From Stropharia rugosoannulata (lineage: Eukaryota; Basidiomycota; Agaricomycetes; Agaricales; Strophariaceae), in NCBI GenBank assembly GCA_028532985.1, contig JANCIK010000004.1:806001-870000 (forward strand): DNA of 64,000 nucleotides, written 5' to 3'. Made by a program: the position numbers and the translations under genes. Below, piece after piece: positions 11,785 through 23,672 of this stretch. Under the pieces are notes generated by a model. The model searched no databases and was not told the origin of the DNA. It worked only from the letters and a program-made list of their open reading frames with translations. Every line of letters begins with the position of its first letter. Position 1 is the first letter of the stretch.

Positions 11785-12122
11785 ATGAATATATCTCACC
11801 ATACTGATCTGCAAATGCCTGACTGCATTAGCCCAGACGAAGACGCAGAAAAGATAGTCAAGCGCCACATCCAATTATTACACCGATATAACGAGGCGAA
11901 GGACGCTGCTCAGGTTTGTCATTTCCAAAATGTAATGGGTCTTCAGGAAGTCTTCTACTACGCATATATGCGCATATTTTGCAGATTCTGATAGGAAGAG
12001 TAAGCATCATGGCCCCAGGAGCTCTATCGTCTGAATTATCCTCTGTTTTACAGCTGGCCTCTATTAAGCAAACGACTATCCGCAGGATACATGAAGACTA
12101 TGGCTTGACCGATGATGATTAA
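11785..12122 (+). CDS. swi5: Swi5 recombination mediator (Swi5-Sfr1/Sae3 family)
   Basis: Small partner of Sfr1/Mei5 that stabilises Rad51 and Dmc1 filaments during homologous recombination. The core family signature is clear across three exons (11785-11913, 11985-11999, 12054-12122): VKRHIQLLHRYNEAKDAAQ, ILIGR, LASIKQTTIRRIHEDYGLTD, ending in DDD as in other Swi5 proteins. The middle exon is only 15 nt (ILIGR), bounded by TTTGCAG and GTAAGC. With the ATG at 11785 the product is 70 residues, slightly shorter than fission yeast Swi5 (85). An in-frame stop at 11770 blocks simple extension, but a coiled-coil-like peptide lies just upstream in another frame, so the true N terminus may be longer. 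Converges with the RdRP gene (206 bp between stops). Confidence 0.85.
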
Positions 12123-12328
12123 TGGACACTTGGCGCGGGAGCCACAATTACTTACTTGATGTAGGTCATTCATCAGATGAATCCACGCTATCAAACGAGT
12201 TGAGTTGGCCTGTTTATCAGATACCATAAATTCTACTAGAGTTCCTGTCGTTTGGTATTCTACTAAACAAAAAGATTATTAACTAAATTGCTACAAATTT
12301 TGATCAGAAGGAAAGAGTACAGTTCAGT

Positions 12329-15300
12329 TTAACGAGGCAGTACAAGTTTGAACCTTTCATAGAAGTTGTTGGTAACCGTTTTGGAGGGACCCAGCGAACG
12401 TGCTTTGATAGCGCAGAGCTCGCGAAGGGCGACATTCCAAGGAAAACGGGTAAATCCTTGTTCACCATCCCAGAGGTTCTGTTCGGCGTCGTATTTATAT
12501 GCGTACGAAGCTCTCCATCGGTCGAGAGTCTCTTGGTCAGGGATATCTGGGACTTCCTCCAAAATGGGCTTGGACACAAAAGCCTCCGAGAGCTCACGAA
12601 GTTGGTCCTGGCGGCGTTGAATAGGAAGGTTCGTAAATGCCACGCCTGCCTCGGTCTGACTAGCTTTATCAGGCAAGTCGTTATGCTTCAGCGTGGCTTT
12701 GTGCCTCCTGTACATGTCCTTTACATGTAAGCATATCAACGAAAGTGCCTTCTTCTTGGATTTCATAGACTCTTTACTTGTACCAGGTCTTTCTGCCCAC
12801 TTCACGGCTGTTTCCCAAGGTGCGATCAGATCAGCGTCAGGATCATTATTTAACGGAACAAAGATCTGATCTATTTGGATCATAAGCCGTGTCTTTTCTG
12901 CGTCGGCCGCTTTGCGAAGGACGTCCATAATGAATTCTCCTTTAACGTAGGGTGAAGAATAGTCACGCTGCAGGAAGGTGCTGTTGACCTGGCTAAATCT
13001 AGGCTGCGAGCTCTGCTTGTCTTTGTTCCTCTGTTTGTTAATGTATTGCCATTGTGGTCCGAGTGGATGATTATACGTTTTGAAATCTTCTTTCATGGTC
13101 TGCGTCCTGATTCTGTACCCTGTTTTCTCCGAATCGAGCAACCTAACACATCTTCAAAAAGTTGTTGCTAGTTAGTACTAGTGAAAATCTCAGTAATGCA
13201 AGCATACATACTTGGCCGCGAGCTTGTGTGTCCGTGGGTGTCCATATCCAAGGTTATAAATAACATTGTTGTGCAAAGCAGTGTACCGCCCAAGAATAGA
13301 TGGATCCAAAAGGCCCCCGAGCAAATAGTCCTGCATTGCGTGAACCCTTTCCAATGACTCAAGATTTTTGGTTCTCTCTATGAATGCAGCCCCGGTTTCG
13401 GTATCACGGACAAAAGCCATATCGAGCCCTTGTGGTTCAACCGAGAATTTCTCGTCTGCATTTTGGAAAAACTCGACAAGAAACCTGCTAAATATCACAA
13501 GGGCCGTGTCGCCATCGTAGTCTCCTGTAAAATGGTGTGTCATAGATATAGCAAGATCATGGAGTAACAAGCCTAACCTCCACCCAGAAAATCAATTAAT
13601 CGGCGGAGACCTTTAATTGAGAATACAATAACATCCAAGAAACTGCGTAGCAGGGGATGCTCGACAGCCTTGACCTTCGAAAGTTATGTTAGTTACAGAA
13701 AGTATTTAGGTAGAATTTTGAAGGGACATTTACCTTGCGCACATCAGAAGGCACTTTACAGGGGTTTCTTCCGATCTATATTGCCCATAAGTTAATGTAA
13801 CTGGAATCCAAACCATTAACTATACCAAAACATCCCCGAGGATGATATCTGTAAGCAACCCATCTTCCGTTTCGAAACACCTCCTTGAGCTCTTGATTTG
13901 AATTTCGTTTTCTTCAAGTACGCCGTATGGATCTATAAATTGATTCACACATCACAAAAAATGAAACAAGAGTGTTGATAATTCAACAATAAATCGAACC
14001 AACCTGGAACTGCAAATGCTACACAGCTTTGTTTTACTTCCAGATGTATCTTCCGAAGTTTATGCTCTACTTTTGATGCTACTACTCGCTTGAGCTTTTC
14101 TCTTAGAATAGGGCTCTCTTGAGGATGGAATCCAGAGTCGAGTAAGACCAGAACCGTTTCTTCAAGAGTTGATGGACAACCTGAGACGTGGTCTGGCCAC
14201 CAAGCAACGGACTTCGGGTGTGAAGCTCCTAGTCCGTCATCTATTCCATCGTCATCGTCGTCAAAATCTTCAAAATCAATGTCGTCCGGAGACCGATTTG
14301 TGTAACCGAGAGCGCGTGCTTCTCCGGCTGCTTCACGTGCGCGACGTCCGTTGAGTACGCCGCCAGCACGCTCTACATTTACCCATAGGTTGTACATGGC
14401 ACTTGGGCCCTGCCAAGTCGTTAAGCCATCGAAGAATTCCTGGATACTACGGCGGAGAAGGTCGACAAAAGCTTCAGCGGGAACTCCGTTTTCAGAGAGG
14501 TTAATAATAATGTCCGCTGAAAATTTTGACGGACAACTGAGACGAGAAGTGCGAAGGAGATCGATAGTAAGCATAGCGGGGTCGAGTGACATGCCTGTTG
14601 GATATCTTATTTTTATTTGGGAAGGTCTAACCTGAACTTCATGATGTACTTCCGCTTGTGGTAAGCTCATTAAGAGCAGGCCCTGCCAATCTCATAAGCA
14701 TATCTTAAGTTTATATATATTTCAAACGTACCTTGCATCCGCCTAATCTAAATTGGACTGCAGAAGGCAAATTGGGAAGAAGGAGCTGGTCAAATAAGGA
14801 TCGAGATAACCCTTTTGTAGCCAAACCGCAGCCATCCGTCATAATTGATCCTTTCTCAGAAACTGTGAAGAGAGTCTTAACCTTGACGCCGATGTTAGAA
14901 GCTCTGAGAATTACTTGCCAGTGTCTTCTATCTCTTCTATATGTTCCCCGCTTATCCGGGGACCAGGTACGGAATTAGAAAACCCCAAAGTAGTGCGTGA
15001 TGACCACTTGGTCATGAGCTATGTTCCCTCATTAATTTTACGCTACTAAGCAAGAGATGTTACTATACTCACCTGATTAGAGTTCGTTTCAATAGGATTG
15101 TGCCAGGCGATAAATTGTTCAAGGGACAGTCGGCCAGGTACTTTTGATGGTGATCCAAATGGGTATGTTTCATTTGTCCAATAAAGGAAAACATTATCCC
15201 GTTTCGCGTAACATGTCCGGAACACCTTTCCCCACAAGATAAACGGCTTCTTGAAGAACGTCCGTAGATTACTGTTTGTGTCGTGCAATATGTCTTTAGG

Positions 15301-16281
15301 TATTTTGACGCGAATGAAGGACCACGATCCGAAACGTCGCGTGAAACGGGTGGATGTCCCCAGATTGCAGCTGTCGAGAACTAGTTCGTGAGCGTCGCCT
15401 TTAGTCTTTGCTTTTGATTTGAGATGAGCACGGAATTCGACCTTTCCACCATACCATCCGGGCTCAGCATCGTTATTCCCCAGACCTTCGTACGGTCCGC
15501 GCAACAGGGCGGCTTCTTCGTGATCCAGCTCCTTCCATGGAACCTAAAATCCGACAAGTCAGCCCACATTCAGTTTTCAGAACCGAAAAATAAAATACCG
15601 AGGCCGAGATTTCATTTGAGAAATAAGATGTGGCTGGGCCTTTTCTCTTATTATTCCCCGGCCTTTCGTTCGCAAATATGTGGGTGACTTGTGGCGCGGC
15701 GGATGCATTGTTCATGCCTCGCACACTGTCAAGCTTCTCTTCTGTGATATCGGCATACTTGAGTTTCCCTAAATTGAGCAACACTGCGAGTTCATAACAG
15801 AACCCGGTCGGCAAGATCATGTCCTGAATCAATTTTACTACCCTCGGGCAGTATGCCTGTCAAAGAAGAATGTTGTCAGATAATGTGCTACTACGAGGAG
15901 GAGAAGTCGATATATGGTATAATAGCACTTACAATGATGTATGGTACGCTGGGATCTACGGACGAGTAGCCATTTCCCTTGTGGTACTCTCTCGAAGCAG
16001 TGAGTCGTAATTTTTTGGGAGACGGTGTATTCTCCCACTCGTAATCTGAACCTGTATTGGTGCTCTGGGATAGGTTGTATTTGGACTCCATTGATGAGCT
16101 AGGAGCCTCCTTATATTGGAGAATGATATCAGAGATGTCGGCCAGACCATCATACTCATCAGACTGTTCAATAATTTAGCAAACTTTCGAGCGTATGATA
16201 ATATGGGAAACGCACGTCAGAGACATAATAAATCTCGTGAACGTCCTCGCTCTGAGAGAGTTTTCGCTTGCCCGGGCTCAT
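12329..16281 (-). CDS. RNA-dependent RNA polymerase (RNA silencing, QDE-1/Rdp1 type)
   Basis: Cellular RdRP that makes double-stranded RNA for small-RNA silencing. Eleven exons: 16281-16216, 16163-15933, 15856-15599, 15543-15073, 14950-14732, 14682-14004, 13932-13826, 13775-13734, 13674-13578, 13524-13212, 13142-12329; 1,098 residues, all phases consistent. Signature elements in order: MTDGCG (sugar-pore region), YPTGMSLDPAML, the double-psi barrel block DPYGVLEENEIQIK and GDVLIGRNPCKVPSD, and the catalytic triad loop GGGDYDGDTALV with D725-x-D727-x-D729 (family DxDGD). LLDSEKTGYRI follows. An acidic insert (DFEDFDDDDDGIDDG) separates the N-terminal half. The start ATG (MSPGKRKL) is preceded by an in-frame stop; the N terminus holds a short basic, possibly nuclear, stretch (PSPKKLRL). 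No catalytic residue is missing, so it should be active. Shares a 506-bp divergent promoter with the next gene. Confidence 0.95.
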
Positions 16282-16787
16282 CGTTCTTCAAAAGCGTCAG
16301 AGCAAGTCGAACAAATAGCTGGATCTAACGTCACCTTGAAAGTGGTAAAGGTTTGGTGATAGTGGTAGTAAGTGTGGGTAAAAAATCGAAGCGATCTTAT
16401 ACCAACCAGAGTCAGCTTTTAGCTTTTCTCTCGGAGACTATCTTGGTGTCCGAAGTTCTAAACTTCTCAAAGTGGCGTGCATACTTGAACACATGACTGC
16501 AGCGATCCCATTGTGCTGCACAAAGTAGAAAATTTATCTGAGCTACATGATCCAGCAAATACTCACAGCTCATATCATTTTACTCATTGAGGCACACTTG
16601 ATCTGTTTATACAGAAGTAGGAGTTGACAAGATCTGTTCAACGTCGGTTCAACGTTGGTGAGTCAACGGAATGCCATCAATGACGATTCCCTTATATGGT
16701 AACAGACCGCATTTGACGCCTCGCGTCAAACTTTTTCTAGTAGACTACTTTGGCTTTACTTCCCCTATATCAGGGTAACGCCGCCTC
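16282..16787. promoter_or_regulatory. Divergent promoter region between RdRP and non-canonical poly(A) polymerase
   Basis: 506 bp separates the two opposed start codons. No open frame of note; contains short direct repeats such as GTTCAACGT.GGTTCAACGT near 16640-16660 and pyrimidine-rich stretches just before 16788. No clear TATA box on either side. Bidirectional function is inferred from geometry. Confidence 0.6.
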
Positions 16788-19120
16788 ATGCCAGCGCCAC
16801 AGCCTCACTCAACACCTATCCCGGGCAGCTCTGAGACTCCGGGATCGTCGAAACGCAGGAAACCCAGGCGTGAGCGTCGAGCTGAGCGCGAGCGCTTGAA
16901 TGACTCCGGTGCCACCCCCATTGCAAGCGGATCGTCCACACCTCTGTCAAAGTCCCAGGACGGAGAACTCAAAATCATGGGCGCCGCGACTGAAACGTCG
17001 ACGTCAATACAAAAGAGCAGTGCGGCAAATGGAACAAGCGTCACACGGACGTTTGCTGAAGGAGACGATTTCATCCCGTTCAGCTTTTCGGATCCGGAGG
17101 ACGTGGATGGAGGTGCGAGCGGTAGCAGGGGTAAGTCGGATCGCAAAGGCAAGGGGAGAGATGCTGAGGAGAGGGCGGATGAGGGCCCTGCCGATGGCCG
17201 CTCGTGGAGGGCGTCAGAAAGAGAGAAAGAAACAAAATCAAAATCGTCGCGGGCGAAGGACCACGACCGCTATGCAGGCCGTGACACAGGCCGTGATGAT
17301 CGATATGGCAGGGAAAGGGAGCGCGATTCGGGACACAAGCGGAAATATGACGAGTACGACGACGGCTATGCGAACAAGAAGGAACGCTTGGATGCCGCCT
17401 CGCGCAAGTGTCCTTGGGTGAATACGGTAGAGCTGGACCAGTGTCACAATGTCGCGGAAATGTGCGTTCTTGTCTATGTTCGTTCAACTCAGCTGTCGTT
17501 GATTACGGCGACATAGGATGCATAAAGAGGTCGAATCCTTTGTTGATTGGATATCGCCGACTCCTGTAGAGGATGAGGTTCGCGGCCTCATCGTGACGCA
17601 TATTCGGAATGTGATCGCCACTGCGTTCCCTGACGCCGTTGTTTATCCATTTGGCAGCTATCAGACCAAACTTTACTTGCCACTAGGGTAAGACTTTGGA
17701 TATCTATCCCGAACACCAAAGTTGATTCAGGATCTTTAGTGATATAGACCTAGTCGTCTTGTCCGACTCAATGGCTTACAGCGACAAATCGCATGTGCTT
17801 CACGCATTGGCTAACACCCTAAAGCGAAATGGGATAACCAACTATGTCACTATCATTGCGAAAGCCAAAGTTCCTATCGTGAAATTCGTCACAACCCACG
17901 GCCGATTTAAAGTTGATATCAGCATCAACCAGGCCAACGGCCTCATCTCAGGCAAAATGATCACCGGATTCTTGAAGGACATGATACCCAATCCAGAGGG
18001 GAAAGAAAGCAAAGCCTTGCGCAGTCTTATCATGGTGACCAAGGCGTTCCTCAATCAGCGAAGTATGAACGAGGTGTATACCGGTGGTCTGGGGAGCTAT
18101 GCCATCGTTTGCCTGGCAGTCAGTTTCTTGCAGATGCACCCCAAGATTCGCGCTGGTGAAATCGATCCAGAGAAGAATTTGGGAGTGCTAGTCATGGAAT
18201 TTTTCGAGCTGTACGGATATCACTTCAACTACGACGAAGTTGGAATATCTCTTCGCGAAGGAGGCACCTATTTCAACAAAAGGCAAAGGGGGTGGCACGC
18301 CGAGTACAAGCGGAATATGCTTTCAATTGAAGATCCTGCTGATCCCAGTATGTTTTTAAAACTGTTCAATCAATTGATTTTCTGATTTTCTTATTTTCTA
18401 TTAGCCAACGACATATCAGCCGGCTCGTACAATTTCCACAAAGTTCGCACAGCATTTGCTGGTTGCCATGGAATATTGACGTCGACTGCTTACCTTCGCG
18501 CAGGAATACTCAGCTCCCGTCTCCACGGACAGTCTGTGCACTTGCGAAGTCGCTACGAACCGGAAGATCTGAGCATCCTTGCCACAGTTATGGGCATCAC
18601 CCAAGAGACAATCAACCATCGTAAAATTGTTCAAGAACTTTATGACAAACGCGTCATTCACCGCATAGTGGGCGTGCAACCACTGCCACTAGTCGTCGAT
18701 GGGGGTAAACAAGAAAAAAGGCTACGATCGTATCCTCCACCTAATGTATCTCACCCCACAGAAAAAGCCCCAAGTCATATCCATGGCAACGCGGGCTCTG
18801 AGTCAGAAGACGATTATCGCATACATACCCAATATCCCGAGGACGATGGCGGGAGATATTCCATCGAGCGGCAGCCTCCTCGGAAGCGGAGAAAGATGGG
18901 CAAGCCTGATGACGACCATACCGTGTACATTGTCGATGATGACGACACGGAAGAGGCAAGGCAAGATGATATCGAAGACGGAGAGTATCTAAGCGACTCA
19001 ACGAGTTCGAGCGAAGAAGAGCGACGTCGATCGCGCGGTAGCAACGACAAGAATGAAAAGGCACGATCGTACTGGCTATCGAAGGGAATTGGTATGGAGG
19101 GCCGTATAGAGGATGACTGA
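16788..19120 (+). CDS. TRF4: Non-canonical poly(A) polymerase, Trf4/Cid14 (PAPD5) type
   Basis: Nucleotidyltransferase that adds short oligo(A) tails to mark nuclear RNAs for the exosome (TRAMP complex). Four exons (16788-17461, 17517-17687, 17740-18347, 18405-19120), 722 residues. The polymerase-beta fold begins with HKEVESFVDWISPTP; the active site is G271-S272 ... D283-I-D285 (FGSYQTKLYLPLGDIDLVV, first part) with the third aspartate D341 in KVDISIN. The PAP-associated domain follows (NLGVLVMEFFELYGYHFNY, GGTYFNKRQRGW). The N terminus (~220 residues) is basic, Arg/Glu/Ser-rich and disordered; the C-terminal ~150 residues hold KRRKMGK and acidic clusters. Full nuclear Trf4/Cid14 architecture fits better than the smaller Cid12 type, although the divergent RdRP neighbour makes a silencing role worth testing. 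Confidence 0.92.
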
Positions 19121-19717
19121 TATCCTATCGTGTTAGATTTATGTGGACTATTCACTCCGGTTTATAGATGATTTTTGTCCATGACTCTTTTGCTTCTGGT
19201 TATTTTTCCAAAGTTTGTCTAGATATCTGCGGCTCAGCATTGCTGAGAAGTGTCACGGCCGGACAAACCGGCGCCTTCAATCATGTTTCATCCGTGTTTT
19301 AATTAGAAAGCAGTTCCGGACATGCATACCATCCATTTACGGGATCTGTCATACAGCTTCTTTATGAGTGCGCAGTGTAACCTAGTATAACCTGTGGAGA
19401 AAGTTTGATATCCCTTTGCGTTTACACCTCGTAACTCGTTCAAGAATGCAGGTTAAAGTAATAGCATGGCGGCTGACGAGAATGGTGAAATGAAAGGTTC
19501 ATAGCAGCTGCCCAGAGGATGACATTAAGTTGCTTTATGTAAGGAGGAATCAAAGCGAAGTGTTTGGTCGTCTAAACAACATCACATCAGCCTCTCACTA
19601 TTGCTTCCAACAGCCACCTCCTTCTTTTTCTACTTCTGTCTGGTGTCTTGAGCGGTCGCTGGTTCGTCTGTAGCCTCGACACCCGTCACTCATACCCATC
19701 CACTCTGTCTCATACAA
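19121..19717. other. Intergenic region and 5' UTR exon of the next gene
   Basis: About 600 bp with no coding frame. It should hold the Trf4 3' UTR, then a pyrimidine-rich leader (19590-19715) that fits a transcription start for the next gene. Confidence 0.5.
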
Positions 19718-22700
19718 AGTAAATGCAATGTTCGTATTCACCTCTTCACTCAAATTTCCACATGGACTCACTTCGGACTTAAAAGGGCCACCACTCGTTC
19801 GCAAGTACCAGTGACAAATCTCAAAGAGCGCATTGCCGCCCTCGAGCAGCGCAACTCAGTCTCTAGTACATCGTCCCGTGCTACCTCTCCCCCGCCGGGT
19901 ACAGCCCCTGCAAATGGCGCTGTCGCCCCAGGTTTCCGTGACAAGATTGCAAAGTTCGAGAAGAAAGGCGGCGTGCCGGTTCCGCGAGGGAGTTTTGGGC
20001 TCGGGGCGCCTCCAGCGATCGAGGGACCAAGGAAGCGCGGGGAACTGTACGGCAATCGCATTCCAGCCCCTGCCAGGGCTTTCAGCAGTGGCGCTCTGCC
20101 AGACGCCTCCCGGGCAACGTCGCCGACATTCACAGAAATGCAGAGCGTCGGCTCCCCTGGGACGTCCCCCACATCCACAGTGGGCGATCGGAGGTCGTTC
20201 TCACTCTCTAGTGTTACGAGCGACGAGGCCAGAGACTACACTCCTATCTCATCACCGACCTTGGGATACCCACCTGATTCGCCTGAAAGTGTTGGCTCAC
20301 GGTCACCGGTAGATGTTTCGCCCTCCTTAGACTCGCTTGGCGACATTCCTGTCTTCAACAAGCCTCTTGTGCGCGGTACATCCTTTCAGAAAGCCATGGA
20401 AGTCGCGAAAAATGCTGAGATTGCGAAGGTGGAAAACCCCGATTCAATAGCTGCCCTGCTAGCCCAGCAACAATCGCCTGACGACACCAATGCATCACAA
20501 GCGGGAGGGGAGGTATTACCCACAATCGTCATCTCGCTCGATGTAACAGCGCCTTCTGATGCGCTTGCAAAGCAAGTTACATCGACCGATAGCAAGACGA
20601 CTATCACCGAGCCTGGACCTGAAGCTAAAGTTGAGCGGGTAGACCACTCCGTGCTTGATAAGGTAGCTAAGTCTGAAGTCGCGCTGCCCGTACATCCATT
20701 AATCATCCAGAAGCGTACACAAAGTCACGAACTTGGTTTGGAAGACGTCTCTGGTTCTGTGTCGTCTGCAGCTACTGATAAAGTTGAGGACATGGGAGCG
20801 TCATCCGAGGTGCTGCAAGTGAAAGCAAAAGTGACACTGGACTCGACAGCACTTGAAGGGGACTTAATCGACTCTCCACTTGACACAGGTAATGCTTCAG
20901 CTCTCTCAATTACAGATATGCTCGGGGATTTCTTTACGAAGAACGCAGATGGCATAGTTCGGCCAGTTACTCCTCCGACCAAATCCTCCGCAGCTCCTTC
21001 CTCTCCTCTAGCTACTCTGGCATATGATAGCCCAGAAAGCTCAGAGAAAGAAAGGCAAGGAAAACCGCCAACCATTGCTGTTCCAGATTCGCAAGATTTC
21101 CTTTCGCCCCCTCCAACGGGTACCCGCGCATCTGTGCCATCCTCTGGTTCTTCCCTAGGATCCTTGGGCTCTTTGGGCTCACGTCCGATGAGCATGATTG
21201 AAGCAGCTAGCTTTACGCAAGTGTCAAGAGCCATGAGGATGACGCCAGCGACCGGCCGCGGTGTGCCTATGTTCCTTCCTCCAAGTAGTGCAGTCACTCG
21301 CAAGTCGGATTTTGTCTACTTCCCGCCCACCCCTACCGACGACGACGACTTCAACCAATCTTCGAGCTCGGAGAACCAGCCAACTTCCTCCGACTCGAGG
21401 CGGGTTGCCTCTGAAAGTTCGGGGCTAGAGCGTGCGGCGACATTTACCGCCGTTGTACATGGGAAGGTCCGCGAACCCCCCGTATCGGCGCCAGCGAGTC
21501 AATCAAGTCGTCCAAGTCAGCCCCTACCACCAATGCCGAGGACGCCACAAGTGACGCGTGTGAAGCATTATACAATGGAACCACCTCTCAGTCCCGCCAG
21601 CGGAGAGCTGGCCGCCCTTCTGCAAGAAGCCGTACTTCTAGAGGACTCACTAGACCGAGGCGAGCTGCCGACAGAGGCGATGGACGCAAAGGAGGTGCAA
21701 ATGCGGGAGAAGGAGATCGCTACGGCGGCGGAGGCGAAGAGGAAGGAAGAGGAAGACCGTCAAAGGATTGCCGTTGCTGCGGCTCGGCTTCAGGCCAAAC
21801 GGGATGAGCCCACCTCAGGCATGCTGAAGCACACCTTCCTTGTCCCACTTGCAAAAGCGCGCTCGGTTCATGCTAAAGAGGTTTCTGCCCCTGCATTGTC
21901 GACTCCTACTCCCAACCAAGCAGAGGATGTAATTGCGCGACCGAAGTCGGCAGGTGTGCCTGATGTGGCGACTCCAACATCCTCTACAAATGCAAAGTCA
22001 AGTGCGCATGCCCGCCGCTCAGCCACTCCAGAAAGTGATAAGCGAACGGTACAGCAGCAGCAGCATCTGGAGACCCCACCCAAGTCTGCAAAGACGTCTC
22101 GTTTTGCCGGATTCAGACGACTGGGAAGCATAACTGCGCGCCCTAACACAATTCATGGGCACTCAACGCGCACTAGTGTTTCTACCATGTCATCTGACTC
22201 CACGACTGTGGCCACACCATCTGATGGCACACTTGAGTTCTCTATATCTAAGCAACCATCCGTGAGTGAGTTTGGTGGATTGTCGGCGAACGGGTCGACG
22301 ACTTCATTCCCTTCGCTCTCATCAAAGAAGAGTTCGACGAGCATTGGGCGCGCCGCATCCTTTGCAGAACGGGTCTTCTCGCGCTCAAGGACGAAGTCGA
22401 ATGGAAGTGTTCTGAGCAGCACCAGCGAGATGACTGGTATGTAACTTTCCATCCTACGTTTCTTTCACATTTTTATGTAGTTTTTTTCTTTAGATCGTAT
22501 TCCTGAAGACACTCCAACTCTTCCCACTCTTCAAACGATAGATATTGGACCAACACCATCTACCCCCGCTATTATTGTTCCTGTGTCGGACACAGAAGTA
22601 AAAGTGATCCAGCCTCCCAGGCGATCTGCATCGCTCGCTCGCTCATCCCGCCTCCCTCCTCCCCCTGCCGAATCTGTCCCTCCTTTGCCTGTCATCACTC

Positions 22701-23074
22701 CCTCTGCTTTCTTCTCTACCACCCCAGCCACCCAACCCCCAGGCACTGCACTCCTCCTCCCAACCACGGGCGACGACGCCCGCCCTTCATCATGGACATC
22801 CATGTCGTCGGCCGGCTCCTTGGGCTCCCTGCCCTCGCCCCTCTTTGATACCGCCCTATTCGACGCCTTCCCTTCTGTGCCGGCCAACACTCCCATCCCG
22901 CATGGAAGAGCGACGAGTGCGTATTACCCTCATCAGCGCTCGCTCGAACAGACCCTAGCCTACGAGCGGCCGTCGTTCGACTCGGACCTGCTTTCCTCTG
23001 CGATTCACTTGGCTAACACGCGCAAGCCGAGTGCCGGACCGCCGTCCCGACCGTCAGGCGAAAGCGCTCGCTAA
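19718..23074 (+). CDS. Large disordered Ser/Pro/Thr-rich protein, function unknown
   Basis: Not recognised as a characterised family. About 1,068 residues encoded by 19812-22436 and 22494-23074, preceded by a leader exon ending in A at 19718. The main frame has no ATG at its 5' end: it opens after an acceptor (TACCAG at 19806-19811) with TG-ACA-AAT-CTC, and splicing from CATACAAA|GTAAAT would create A|TG, i.e. MTNLKERIAALEQRN. The protein is dominated by low-complexity Ser/Pro/Thr/Ala sequence, with a short N-terminal helix (LKERIAALEQ), an ordered patch near the centre (LAALLQEAVLLEDSLDRGEL) followed by a charged coiled coil (MREKEIATAAEAKRKEEEDR), and a Ser-rich tail with GSLGSL repeats. 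The layout resembles fungal scaffold or signalling proteins with many phosphorylation sites, but no function should be assumed. Confidence 0.7.
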
Positions 23075-23672
23075 GTGCCAGTGGTATGGCTCTTAGGACC
23101 TGCTTTGAACACCTAACCCCGATCAAGCTTTTTCCATCTACATCCATATCCAACGTCTCATATCTACTATCATATTTTTCGTCGTGCTGCCTAGTTACTC
23201 GTGCTATATGGTTCTTGCTTTTGTCTACTACCATTTTCTCATGCCTTTCCTTCATGTCAAGCTGCTGGCACTCCGCTTCTATCGTTCCTGTCTGTCGTCT
23301 TAACCCCTCTTTAGCGTTACTACTTCGGCCCCGCACACGCTCTTTTGCGGGCCCTTTTTTCTTTCTCATTTTTCGTTTTTCCTTCCGAATTCGAGGCTAG
23401 TATGGTCAAAAGCTCACGTCTTAATGCAATCTTTTATTCTTCACTTATACCGTACATCCTGCAGAAGCCTACCCCGCTCGTCTTGAAATGAAGATATAAT
23501 GAACAATCGGATAAACAACTAGGAACATGTTTTCAACCACATCCCTACCCTATTTCCTCTCTTTTTTGTTGAGTGATTCTACAAGCTTGACTGCTTCGGT
23601 TGGCTCAAGGTTGGCTGAGTGTCGAAGAAATTGAAATGGCCAGGGCACTATTGTGTATAATGAGTAAATGGT
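23075..23672. other. Intergenic region between convergent genes, with a short coding-like minus frame
   Basis: About 600 bp. Mostly T-rich 3' flank of the preceding gene. On the minus strand, immediately beyond the esterase stop, a frame reads VPWPFQFLRHSANLEPTEAV then KLVESLNKKERK and stops (about 23650-23556); it is compositionally protein-like but has no start or compatible splice partner that I can find. Confidence 0.45.

Noticed and set aside
16900..17421. 173-codon plus frame, Arg-rich
   Set aside because: Shifted-frame shadow of the basic N terminus of the Trf4-like polymerase.
20725..21303. 192-codon minus frame
   Set aside because: Antisense of the low-complexity region of the large disordered protein; no domain.
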